From a virus, in the IMG/VR virus record IMGVR_UViG_3300035698_011757, positions 1 through 64,000 of that record: DNA of 64,000 nt. One strand, written 5' to 3'. Shown one piece after another: positions 40,469-48,268 of this stretch. Under the pieces are notes generated by a model. That model searched no databases. It had not been told where the DNA came from and was given only the letters and a program-made list of their open reading frames with translations. The stretch's first letter is position 1, and the number at the start of each line of letters is the position of its first letter. Position numbers and translations under genes: made by a program.

Positions 40469-41390
40469 TTGTCCCAGGAAATCCTCCGAATCTAATGTTC
40501 TCTCCAAACCTCGCCATGCAACCACCCAGCTTCTTTGAGCAGGAATCTCTAGACCATAAGTTCTCATAATCAAAAGGGTTTTTATTTACAATGCCATCCG
40601 CACTTTTGCATACAAAAAATATCTTCGCGTAGGTTGGCGATAAGTGATCGTTTGGGTTGCTTAAACTATTGTTTGGTGAAATTCCCATCTTATGTTTCGA
40701 AAACCTATAAACAGTATCTCCGTAGTTGTAGGTTTTATCTTCAGCCCATTCTCCCTTTATTCTTTGCGACGGCAACCTAACGCTATTCTCATCATACAGA
40801 TTGTTTGACGAGTTATGCGAGCAAGATTCTCCCCTATAAAAGAACGGACAATACTTGGATAGCATTATTTTTCTTGGAATCTCAATATTCTCAAGCTCCA
40901 AAGGGCTAACCAACTCAAATTCCACAAAAGTTTTAGTTTCAGTGGACTTTCTATTAATGTAGAAAACTTCATCTTGAAAACCCATAGAAGGATCTGCACC
41001 ATTCACAAATGGATTGACGCCTTCTGGCTGGAAATTGACGTCATCTAAATATTTGGCGTAAACCTTTTTTCTGAAAACCTTTGCTCCAGCGAACCCGTCG
41101 TGAATTTGCAACCACTGAGATATAATATAATCAATGTTTGCTATTTTGATTTTTGGTCGAACTAAGGTTCCATCGCCTTTTGTTTTAAAATCTGAAACTT
41201 CAATTGGAATTGGCATATAGGAAATACCCTGCCAAACTATTGGTTCATAAAAACCGTTTGTTCCTCCATGAAAATCTATAGAAAAAGTTGGATCATTGAC
41301 GTCGTCTGGGAAGATTCTAAAAAAGTCAAGAATCGCCGTTGATTCTAACTCGTATAAGTCTTCTATAATTTTCTTTTCCTTTTCTCCCAT
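40452..41390 (-). CDS. L: Minor tail protein, lambda L-like
   Basis: 312 residues. The N-terminal half is a beta-sandwich typical of gpL (TAILDFFRIFPDD, YEPIVWQGISYMPIPIEVSDF, GTLVRPKIKIANID). The second half has the conserved Cys set, KYCPFFYRGESCSHN and RDSCSKKLGGCMARFG, which binds an iron-sulfur cluster in lambda L. An extra stretch (about 215-275, KTYNYGDTVYRFSK) is inserted before the last Cys pair. First gene of the minus-strand L-K-I-J block. Confidence 0.88.
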   Translation of the reverse strand: MGEKEKKIIEDLYELESTAILDFFRIFPDDVNDPTFSIDFHGGTNGFYEPIVWQGISYMPIPIEVSDFKTKGDGTLVRPKIKIANIDYIISQWLQIHDGFAGAKVFRKKVYAKYLDDVNFQPEGVNPFVNGADPSMGFQDEVFYINRKSTETKTFVEFELVSPLELENIEIPRKIMLSKYCPFFYRGESCSHNSSNNLYDENSVRLPSQRIKGEWAEDKTYNYGDTVYRFSKHKMGISPNNSLSNPNDHLSPTYAKIFFVCKSADGIVNKNPFDYENLWSRDSCSKKLGGCMARFGENIRFGGFPGTSGYGT

Positions 41391-41447
41391 AATAATTTAC
41401 CTTGTTCCAATATTGTTTACACTATTATTATAGTTTTTTAAGTAAGA

Positions 41448-42119
41448 ATGACCGAAAAAAGTGTAAAAAAAGATATGAAATGGGACGCAGACACATATCT
41501 TAAACAAATAGCCCTCAACGAATTAGGCTTTAATGCGGGAAAGGCAGACGGAATCGACGGAAGAAAAACACAGTGGGCGGAAATCTCTTGGAAGAAAAGT
41601 TTAGAAACTCCATCTAAAAATAAATCCACATCAACAAAACCGCCAAAAGCTGATTACGACTCAATGGTTAAATTCTACGGAAAAGTTGGAAGTGAAGCTA
41701 ATTTAGTTTTAGTTCCAGCGCCATATCCAATGAAGTTGGCTTGGGATAAAAGCGTAAAGGTAAAAAACATCAGATGCCACAAAAAGATCGCCGAACCACT
41801 CAAGAACGCTCTCAAGGAAATTTATGACACATACGGCATGGATTGGATAAGAAAGCATGGACTAGACCTTTACGGCGGCGTATTTAACAACAGAAACGTA
41901 AGAAATGGCAACACAAAGTCAAAGCACGCATGGGGAGCAGCAATTGACTTAAACCCTTCTGAAAACGGCAACAGAACACCTTGGAATGAAGACAGGGTTG
42001 GCTACAGGGGATACGGAAGCATGCCAGTAGAAGCTGTTGAGATATTTGAAAAGCACGGATTTAAGCATGGTGGGCGAGCTTGGGGTCGCGATGCCATGCA
42101 CTTTCAGTATACTCAGTAA
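41448..42119 (+). CDS. VanY-type M15 peptidase, probable endolysin
   Basis: 223 residues. Residues 10-45 resemble a peptidoglycan-binding helix bundle (LNELGFNAGKADGIDGRKT), then the M15 peptidase with KSKHAWGAAIDLNPS (metal His and Asp) and GRDAMHFQYT (second metal His). It should cleave the peptide stem of peptidoglycan. No signal peptide is seen, so it needs a holin or spanin-associated pathway. A TTTACA box lies 27 nt before the ATG. Divergent from the L gene. Confidence 0.85.
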   Translation: MTEKSVKKDMKWDADTYLKQIALNELGFNAGKADGIDGRKTQWAEISWKKSLETPSKNKSTSTKPPKADYDSMVKFYGKVGSEANLVLVPAPYPMKLAWDKSVKVKNIRCHKKIAEPLKNALKEIYDTYGMDWIRKHGLDLYGGVFNNRNVRNGNTKSKHAWGAAIDLNPSENGNRTPWNEDRVGYRGYGSMPVEAVEIFEKHGFKHGGRAWGRDAMHFQYTQ

Positions 42120-42138
42120 TCTTTTTTACATATTTTTT

Positions 42139-42167
42139 AAAAAGCTCACATTTAGTGGGCTTTTTTT
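42139..42167. terminator. Bidirectional terminator
   Basis: AAAAAGCTCAC-ATTTA-GTGGGCTTTTT (one T-G pair) lies between the convergent peptidase and LAGLIDADG genes. Confidence 0.85.
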
Positions 42168-43014
42168 ATTGCTTAGGAAAAGATTTGTGAAATAAATCTT
42201 GTTTTTCCAAAGCTTCCTCTAAACTTGGGAATGTTCCAATGTATTTGATTCCCCTTCTGCACTTGCTTTGTAGAGATGTGGTTTTAAAGTCGCCATACTT
42301 ACTTCTTATGATCCCAGAAGATACAGTCTCTTCATTCCCAAATAAAACTTTTCTGGAAGAGTCCTCTCTCTTTTTTAAATATTTTTTGTAATCATAAAAT
42401 TTTTCCACCTTTCTAGATAAGCCTATAGGAAAATCAATAGACTCGCAAAATTTTATTTTGTCAGAATTTTTTGTGACTTCTACTACAGAGTATTCGTGGT
42501 GTGCTTTTTTATGAGACTTGTGGTGAGAGGGGCGGGATTTTCTATACACCTTACAATCAATACCTATATCATCAAAGTAGTCTTCCAAAAATGTATATTT
42601 CTGAAGCTTAGATCCATTAAAAGAAACTCTGAATAGATTATTTTTATCAAGAGATATAGATCCATCTCCATCCAAAAACCCTTTTATAAAGAATTTTCTA
42701 TTCTTTTTGTTGATTTTAAAATACAAGGGGCAATCAGAACCATCTTTATTATCGAACTGATACTCTTCAAAAAAAGAGAGATTTTTAGAAGAGCGAGCGC
42801 AACTCTGGGGTTTGCTTGAGTTTTTTCTTATTCTGGTTGTGAATTTTTCGAAACCTAAAAAATCTCTCAGTATATACCAAACTTTGTCAAAATCATCTTT
42901 TTTAACTTCAAAGCTAAAGGAGGAATACCCCCTCTTACACTTGCCGAAATAACAATCTGCCCAAAAATAACCCAACATATAGCAAGTTTCTGCTTGACTT
43001 AAATCAATATTCAT
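42166..43014 (-). CDS. Free-standing LAGLIDADG homing endonuclease
   Basis: 282 residues from ATG 43014 (a longer frame to 43149 would run through the start of the divergent phosphoesterase). First motif YMLGYFWADCYFG, second motif FIKGFLDGDGSISL, both with acidic residues. The C-terminal part (SKYGDFKTTSL...GIKYIGTFPSLEEALEK) looks like an AP2-type DNA-binding domain. It is the only complete free-standing LAGLIDADG protein in the window and stands on the strand opposite to its neighbours. Confidence 0.85.
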   Translation of the reverse strand: MNIDLSQAETCYMLGYFWADCYFGKCKRGYSSFSFEVKKDDFDKVWYILRDFLGFEKFTTRIRKNSSKPQSCARSSKNLSFFEEYQFDNKDGSDCPLYFKINKKNRKFFIKGFLDGDGSISLDKNNLFRVSFNGSKLQKYTFLEDYFDDIGIDCKVYRKSRPSHHKSHKKAHHEYSVVEVTKNSDKIKFCESIDFPIGLSRKVEKFYDYKKYLKKREDSSRKVLFGNEETVSSGIIRSKYGDFKTTSLQSKCRRGIKYIGTFPSLEEALEKQDLFHKSFPKQ

Positions 43015-43036
43015 AATAGTGTTTACACACAAAATC

Positions 43037-43738
43037 ATGAAAACCACGAAAAATATTACAGGGACTGTCATTTTATTAGGAGATATACATGGAGATTTCG
43101 CTTTTTTAAAGAGATTTTTGCACAGAAATGCAACAAACGATTCAACCATTATTCAATTGGGAGATTTTGGTTTGGGGTTTTCAAATAATGATAAAAACGA
43201 AATGGCAAGTTTAAACAAAAAACTCTCAAATCACAACGTCAAGCTAATAGTTATTAGAGGCAATCATTGCAAGCCCGACTATTATGAAAACGATAATATT
43301 AGAAACGAATTCAACTCAGTTTACTCCAATATAGAATTGATAAAAAATCAAACCTACAAAATATTAAATGGTAAAAAAACCTTATTTTTAAACGGAGCTA
43401 TATCTATCGATAGATCAACCCGAAAAGAGGGGGAGAGTTATTGGAAAGACGAAGCTCTTAATGTTGATATTCCATCTTTGGAAAAATCTGACATTATATT
43501 ATCACATACATGCCCAAATCACTTCAATGTAGGGAAGAATATTTTAGCATACTGGCTGAATAAAGACCCTAAACTTGAAAAAGATTTAAAAGTTGAGCGC
43601 AACATAATGGACGAAGTTATGGAAAAAGTTCAACCTGTAACGTGGCATTTCGGACATTTTCATGAGTCAACTAGCGGCGAATACGAAAAATGTTATTGGA
43701 GATGTATAGATATTAACGAAGGATTTGAACTTATTTAA
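43037..43738 (+). CDS. Calcineurin-like metallophosphoesterase
   Basis: 233 residues. Metal-binding motifs in order: LGDIHGD (about 14-20), LGDFGLG, IRGNHCKPD, LSHTCPNHF and WHFGHFHES, the complete set for a dimetal phosphoesterase. The family includes protein phosphatases, nucleotide hydrolases and 2',3'-cyclic phosphodiesterases. The substrate is unknown. Start ATG 43037 follows a TTGACT box by 38 nt. Confidence 0.88.
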   Translation: MKTTKNITGTVILLGDIHGDFAFLKRFLHRNATNDSTIIQLGDFGLGFSNNDKNEMASLNKKLSNHNVKLIVIRGNHCKPDYYENDNIRNEFNSVYSNIELIKNQTYKILNGKKTLFLNGAISIDRSTRKEGESYWKDEALNVDIPSLEKSDIILSHTCPNHFNVGKNILAYWLNKDPKLEKDLKVERNIMDEVMEKVQPVTWHFGHFHESTSGEYEKCYWRCIDINEGFELI

Positions 43739-43757
43739 AATATGAAAAAAATAAACA

Positions 43758-43785
43758 TTGACAAATTTCAAAAATCTGTCATATT
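43758..43785 (+). promoter_or_regulatory. Candidate promoter for the macro-domain gene
   Basis: TTGACA (43758-43763), 16-nt spacer, CATATT (43780-43785). The ATG at 43796 comes 11 nt later, which argues for that start instead of ATG 43742. Confidence 0.4.
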
Positions 43786-43795
43786 CCAATTAGAA

Positions 43796-44296
43796 ATGAA
43801 AACAAAAACACTAAACATTAAAGGCGACTTATTAACTTTCCCAGCGGGAATCAATACAATTATCCATTGTGCTAACGCATTCTGCACAATGAGTGGTGGA
43901 ATTGCGGCTCAAATTAAGGTGAAGTTTCCAGAAGCTTATCGAGCTGACCAAAAAACAGAACCTGGAGACGAAGCTAAAATGGGCGGATACACATTCGCAA
44001 AAGTAAATGGCAAAGGATACGTGGTAAACGTATACGGTCAATACAACTTTGGAACTAACCAACGAATGGTTAATTACGAATACCTATTCAGTGGCGTCGA
44101 AAAGATCTTCAAAAAAGCAAAAGACCATAATAACAAAGAAGTCGCTGACGGTAAAGAAAACTTCATGGTTTTAGGTTTTCCTAAACTAATGGGCTGCGGT
44201 TTGGCTGGTGGAGATTGGAATATTGTGGAAGCAATGATCAAATCATACACCGTTAAATACGGAGTCGAATCAGTAATTGTAGAATTTAATCAATAA
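43796..44296 (+). CDS. Macro-domain protein (ADP-ribose-binding)
   Basis: 166 residues from ATG 43796. Conserved features: NIKGDLLTFPAG, IIHCANAFCTMSGGIAAQI (the substrate loop, with Asn and GG), AKVNGKGYVVNVYGQYN and LGFPKLMGCGLAGGDW. Macro domains bind or remove ADP-ribose or ADP-ribose-1''-phosphate. Its position before NMN adenylyltransferase and NADAR supports a role in NAD/ADP-ribose metabolism. The longer form from 43742 would lie on the promoter. Confidence 0.88.
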   Translation: MKTKTLNIKGDLLTFPAGINTIIHCANAFCTMSGGIAAQIKVKFPEAYRADQKTEPGDEAKMGGYTFAKVNGKGYVVNVYGQYNFGTNQRMVNYEYLFSGVEKIFKKAKDHNNKEVADGKENFMVLGFPKLMGCGLAGGDWNIVEAMIKSYTVKYGVESVIVEFNQ

Positions 44297-44301
44297 AAAC
44301 A

Positions 44302-45417
44302 ATGGAAGATATAATCAAAACATTCAAAGAAAAAGATTTAAAACTAGGAACCGTTATTACTGGCGGCGGGACTGGATTTGTTGATGGATTATTATCCAAA
44401 GGTGGATGCTCAAGCTTTTTTGTTGAGGCTTTAACCCCATACAGTCAATCCTCCTTAGTTGATTTTTTAGGAAGAGACCCTAGCTTTAAATACTGCTCAA
44501 ATATGACAGCTAGAGAAATGGCTTCTAAAATGCGAGATCGTGTAGATAAGCTATCTGCCACCAAAAGTGGAGTGGGTTTGGGCGTGACAGCCTCTTTGAG
44601 TAACGGTTTGCTCGAAAGGGAAGATCGAGTAAATCAAATCTTCGTCTGTATAACATCTAGCGAGATGACGTCAGAATATCACTATGTTTTTCCAAATACG
44701 GTTCACACCAATACAACAAGATGTTTACAAGAATCAAAATGTTCAGAATTTATTGAACAATCGCTAAACGACTTTGTCAACCTATGCTGCTCAGAAGGTC
44801 ATTCTGTTTCTAACAACGACATTAAAAACTTTTTCGACGACGTAGACAACTTTTGCAGCGCCGAAGAAATAAATAACGTAGTAATTTACTCTGGAAGTTT
44901 TAACCCTTTTCACGATGGTCACAGAATGATCTTGGAAAAGTGCTTAAAAATGCCAGAAAACGACATGGTAATCTTAGAAGTATGCACTGAATCTTACAAA
45001 AAATCTCCAGTTGACCACATTTCTCTCCTAGATAGGTATGAAATCATTATCGAGGGAGGGTTTGTTCCATCAAGCGTTCCAATTACACATTTTAATGAAG
45101 GTATTTTTACTGAAAAATTCAAATACTACTCAAAAAAACTCGACAGTGCAAAAATAATTTTCGCTATTGGAGATGATGTTTTTAATAAACTTTGTGCTTA
45201 TATCGAAAAAAGCAAACTATCTATGGAAAAATTCTTCCAAAACGAAGGTATCATGCACTCCCAAATGCAATTCCTAGTATTCCCAAGGTTAAAAAGCGAA
45301 GTGGAGTATACTGACGACCAAATGCTCTTCATTTACGAAGAATCCTTCAATCTAGATCGCTGCCAATTCACACACGGCATCAGCAGCACAAAAATAAGAA
45401 ACTCGCATGAAGCATAA
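44302..45417 (+). CDS. CinA/PncC-like domain fused to NMN adenylyltransferase
   Basis: 371 residues. Residues 1-150 resemble the CinA C-terminal domain (LKLGTVITGGGTGFVDGLLS, SGVGLGVTAS) found in NMN deamidase. Residues 195-371 form a NadD/NMNAT-type nucleotidyltransferase: VIYSGSFNPFHDGHRMIL (the HxGH motif) and GISSTKIRNS (ISSTxxR). It would make NAD+ from NMN and ATP, and with NAMPT at 48265 completes nicotinamide salvage. Confidence 0.88.
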   Translation: MEDIIKTFKEKDLKLGTVITGGGTGFVDGLLSKGGCSSFFVEALTPYSQSSLVDFLGRDPSFKYCSNMTAREMASKMRDRVDKLSATKSGVGLGVTASLSNGLLEREDRVNQIFVCITSSEMTSEYHYVFPNTVHTNTTRCLQESKCSEFIEQSLNDFVNLCCSEGHSVSNNDIKNFFDDVDNFCSAEEINNVVIYSGSFNPFHDGHRMILEKCLKMPENDMVILEVCTESYKKSPVDHISLLDRYEIIIEGGFVPSSVPITHFNEGIFTEKFKYYSKKLDSAKIIFAIGDDVFNKLCAYIEKSKLSMEKFFQNEGIMHSQMQFLVFPRLKSEVEYTDDQMLFIYEESFNLDRCQFTHGISSTKIRNSHEA

Positions 45418-45937
45418 AAACGAAGACTACGGATATGTAACGAAAAACAAAGTTCTTGCTTTTCAAAAAGGGCCTTTGAGTCAATGGTTCGGCGCTTACA
45501 AAGGTCAGAACGGAAGCTTTAGAAATCAAGATATGTTTATAAATTGTGCGGAACAGTATATGATGCTAGGGAAAGCTTCTTTGTTTAAAGATAAATTAAG
45601 CTTCGAAAGGATTAAGCACGAACTAAACCCAAAAGAGCAAAAATATTTAGGTCGAAAAATAAAAAACTTCGATCCAAAAGTTTGGGACGAAAAGAAATTC
45701 AGCATTGTTTGCAAGGCAAATCTACTAAAATTCTCACAAAACGTCGACGAGAGAGAATTTCTCATTGACACTGGAGACTTAATTTTGGTAGAAGCAGCAC
45801 CGTGGGATAAGATTTGGGGCTGCGGAACTGGACTTGAAGATGAAACAACATACCAGCCAGAAAATTGGCAGGGAGAAAATTTATTAGGCAAAGCTTTAAT
45901 GCAGGTAAGAAAAACACTAAAACAATATGGATATTAA
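45407..45937 (+). CDS. NADAR-family protein (YbiA-like)
   Basis: 176 residues with FQKGPLSQWFG, CAEQYMMLGKASLFKD, VEAAPWDKIWGCG and ENLLGKALMQVR, the full NADAR pattern. Members act as N-glycosidases or remove ADP-ribose from guanine in DNA. In a phage this could counter ADP-ribosylating defence or act on NAD metabolites. Overlaps both neighbours by 11 nt. Confidence 0.9.
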   Translation: MKHKNEDYGYVTKNKVLAFQKGPLSQWFGAYKGQNGSFRNQDMFINCAEQYMMLGKASLFKDKLSFERIKHELNPKEQKYLGRKIKNFDPKVWDEKKFSIVCKANLLKFSQNVDEREFLIDTGDLILVEAAPWDKIWGCGTGLEDETTYQPENWQGENLLGKALMQVRKTLKQYGY

Positions 45938-46883
45938 AAAAGGAATAAACGTTTTATCATTATTTGATGGCATGAGTTGTGGGCAGATTGCTCTTGATAG
46001 ATTAGGAATTAAGGTAGATAATTACTATGCAAGTGAAATAGATAAAAACGCTATAAAAGTAACAAAAGATAACTACCCAACAACAAATCATATTGGAGAA
46101 GTTCAAAAAATCTCATCAAAAGATTTTAAAAAAATAGACCTCTTGATCGGCGGATCGCCATGTCAATCCTTCAGTTTTGCGGGAAAAAAAGAAGGAATGG
46201 TAACAGAAAGTAATGAAGAGATTACAAGTTTAGACGGTTATTTAAAACTTAAAGAGGACGGGTTTATTTTTAAAGGGCAATCATATTTATTCTGGGAGTA
46301 TATAAGACTATGGAAAGAGATTAATCCAAAATACTTCCTACTTGAGAATGTGAGGATGGCAAAAAAATGGAAAGATTTAATATCAAAAATATTAGGAGTA
46401 GAACCCGTCTTTATCAACTCAAAATTAGTGTCTGGGCAGAATAGACCTAGACTTTATTGGACGAACATTCCGAACGTAGATGTCCCTCAAGATAAGGGAA
46501 TTAAACTAACTGATGTTTTAAACGACGTAGAAGAAGAGGGGTCTGTGTTCGATATTAAGAAAAGTGTTCGAAAAAACGCTTTAGATCAATACGATGAGGT
46601 GTTAAATAGTGATTCCACCATTCATTTGTTAAAATGCAAAAGTGGGTGGCAAGATAATAGAGTTGGAATTAAAAAATCCGCATGCTTGAGAGCTGGTAAT
46701 TCATCATGTTTTGTTCTTGATAATCAAAAAAATATCAGAAAAATAAGCATACACGAAGCAGAAAAGTTACAGACCGTCCCTGTTGATTATACGAAATTAG
46801 CAAGCGACCCCCAGAGATACAAAATGCTAGGAAACGGCTGGACAGTTGATGTAATCGCGCACATATTCAAAAAAATAAAATAA
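45927..46883 (+). CDS. DNA (cytosine-5) methyltransferase, intact
   Basis: 318 residues with all motifs: VLSLFDGMSCGQIAL (I), IDKNAI (II), IGGSPCQSFSFAGK (IV, catalytic Cys), LENVRM (VI), QNRPRLYW (VIII) and MLGNGWTVDVIAHIF (X). It has no intein or insertion and is a paralogue of the interrupted enzyme at the left edge. Methylates cytosines, probably to protect phage DNA. Overlaps NADAR by 11 nt and Nudix by 1 nt. Confidence 0.93.
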   Translation: MDIKKGINVLSLFDGMSCGQIALDRLGIKVDNYYASEIDKNAIKVTKDNYPTTNHIGEVQKISSKDFKKIDLLIGGSPCQSFSFAGKKEGMVTESNEEITSLDGYLKLKEDGFIFKGQSYLFWEYIRLWKEINPKYFLLENVRMAKKWKDLISKILGVEPVFINSKLVSGQNRPRLYWTNIPNVDVPQDKGIKLTDVLNDVEEEGSVFDIKKSVRKNALDQYDEVLNSDSTIHLLKCKSGWQDNRVGIKKSACLRAGNSSCFVLDNQKNIRKISIHEAEKLQTVPVDYTKLASDPQRYKMLGNGWTVDVIAHIFKKIK

Positions 46884-47497
46884 TGAACTTAAAAAAATTA
46901 ATCAAAGCGGCTGAAGACTTAAAAAACGTAGCTCTTGAAAAAATGCTTAAAAAAGCTGACTTGGTGACATCTAAAATAAACGGAAAAGTCATTCGCGGAA
47001 TGGTTGAAAGACCCTCATTTAATAATGTTGAAAATAAAAAGATAGAGCAGGACGGTAAAGAATACTGGATCAGTAGAGTAATGGCAACATGCGTCACGCT
47101 AATATCAGCAGATGGCGAGCGAGTATTGATTACTCAAAGAGCGGCGTCAATGAACCACGGCGGCGAATGGTGTTTGCCTTGCGGCTATGTAGATTGGAAC
47201 GAAGATGTTTACGAGGCGGCTTCTAGGGAGCTTTCTGAAGAGGTTGGTATCTATATTAAACCATCAGTATTCGAAGACCTTGGAATATTCGAAGTTCAAT
47301 CAAAACCAGAAAAGGTAACCTTTCACTTTGTGGTAAATTTAAATCACTCAAGAACTGAGAATGAAAAAGAAATTCCGATTGTTCTTGACAAAAACGAAGT
47401 TTCCGACCATAAGTGGGTAAGTAAAAGCGAGCTTGATGATTACGAGTTCGCATTTGGTCACAAAGCAAAAATAAAATCAAAACTAACAAAATGGTAA
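46883..47497 (+). CDS. Nudix hydrolase
   Basis: 204 residues. The Nudix box GYVDWNEDVYEAASRELSEEVGI (about 99-121) is complete with its metal-binding REx2EE residues. The N-terminal 50 residues are an extra helical region. Likely substrates are nucleoside diphosphates linked to another group; given the neighbours, ADP-ribose or NAD(H) is plausible. It overlaps clpP by 7 nt. Confidence 0.9.
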   Translation: MNLKKLIKAAEDLKNVALEKMLKKADLVTSKINGKVIRGMVERPSFNNVENKKIEQDGKEYWISRVMATCVTLISADGERVLITQRAASMNHGGEWCLPCGYVDWNEDVYEAASRELSEEVGIYIKPSVFEDLGIFEVQSKPEKVTFHFVVNLNHSRTENEKEIPIVLDKNEVSDHKWVSKSELDDYEFAFGHKAKIKSKLTKW

Positions 47498-48072
47498 TCC
47501 CAACAGTAATTATTAAAGAAGGCGGTCGTGAGCAAGCATATGATATTTATTCTATGCTCTTGCGTAAGAGAATTATCATGATCGACGGCGAGATTAATAC
47601 AGCGATGCAGTCGGTTGTTGTAGCGTCATTACTATATTTAAATAGCGAAGATAGCAAAGCCGACATTAACGTATATGTGAATTCTGGAGGCGGATCTGTA
47701 ACCGCTGGATTGGCGATTATTGACACAATGGACATCATTTCTAATGAAGTTTCAACCTTTTGTAATGGAATGTGTGCCTCGATGGGGGCTGCGGTCCTAT
47801 CAGCAGGAACTAAAGGTAAGCGTTTTGTAATGCCAAGCGCAAGTGTGATGATCCATTCTGTTTCTAGCGGAACTAGCGGAACCGTACAAGACATGCAAGT
47901 AAGCCATGACGAAACGGTTAGGTTGCAAAAATTCCTCATGGGGATGATTGCTAAAAACTGCAACAAAGACTACGAAGAGGTTGAAAAAGACTGCCAGCGA
48001 GATTATTATATGACAGCTCAAAAAGCTGTTGATTACGGCATTGTTGATTCAATCGTCAAATCTCATGGATAA
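47491..48072 (+). CDS. clpP: ClpP protease
   Basis: 193 residues with the ClpP fold. The catalytic triad has the same numbers as in E. coli ClpP: Ser97 (MCASMGA), His122 (MIHSVSSG), Asp171 (QRDYYMT). The oligomer and substrate channel motif VNSGGGSV is present. It forms tetradecamers working with a Clp unfoldase; the phage encodes a ClpA-type partner at 25983 and a tmRNA at 7719. Whether it assembles with host subunits is unknown. Confidence 0.95.
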   Translation: MVIPTVIIKEGGREQAYDIYSMLLRKRIIMIDGEINTAMQSVVVASLLYLNSEDSKADINVYVNSGGGSVTAGLAIIDTMDIISNEVSTFCNGMCASMGAAVLSAGTKGKRFVMPSASVMIHSVSSGTSGTVQDMQVSHDETVRLQKFLMGMIAKNCNKDYEEVEKDCQRDYYMTAQKAVDYGIVDSIVKSHG

Positions 48073-48268
48073 ATTTATAGCAAAAAAGGACTTCTCTCTC
48101 GAAGCGATAGAAATTAAAGATCCTTTTACCTTGACAAAAGGTGAAACTCTTACTAGAATATCCAAGATGACAGAGACGTCCTTCTTTCAAATCGGAGACA
48201 AAACGTTCTGGTTAGAAAATGCTGAATTCGAAACAATAGAAAAAAACTTAAAAATAATTACAAAATGA
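48065..48268 (+). CDS. Hypothetical protein, 67 residues
   Basis: ATG 48065 overlaps the clpP stop by 8 nt, the common overlap here. The sequence (KKDFSLEAIEIKDPFTLTKGETLTRISKM) predicts a small beta domain like an SH3-like fold. Ends overlapping NAMPT by 4 nt (ATGA). Function unknown. Confidence 0.6.
   Translation: MDKFIAKKDFSLEAIEIKDPFTLTKGETLTRISKMTETSFFQIGDKTFWLENAEFETIEKNLKIITK

Noticed and set aside
40469-40573. Longer K protein start
   Set aside because: It would overlap L by 121 nt in another frame that codes for conserved L Cys residues.
43742-43795. Longer start of the macro-domain protein
   Set aside because: The extra 18 codons lie over a TTGACA promoter and do not belong to the domain.
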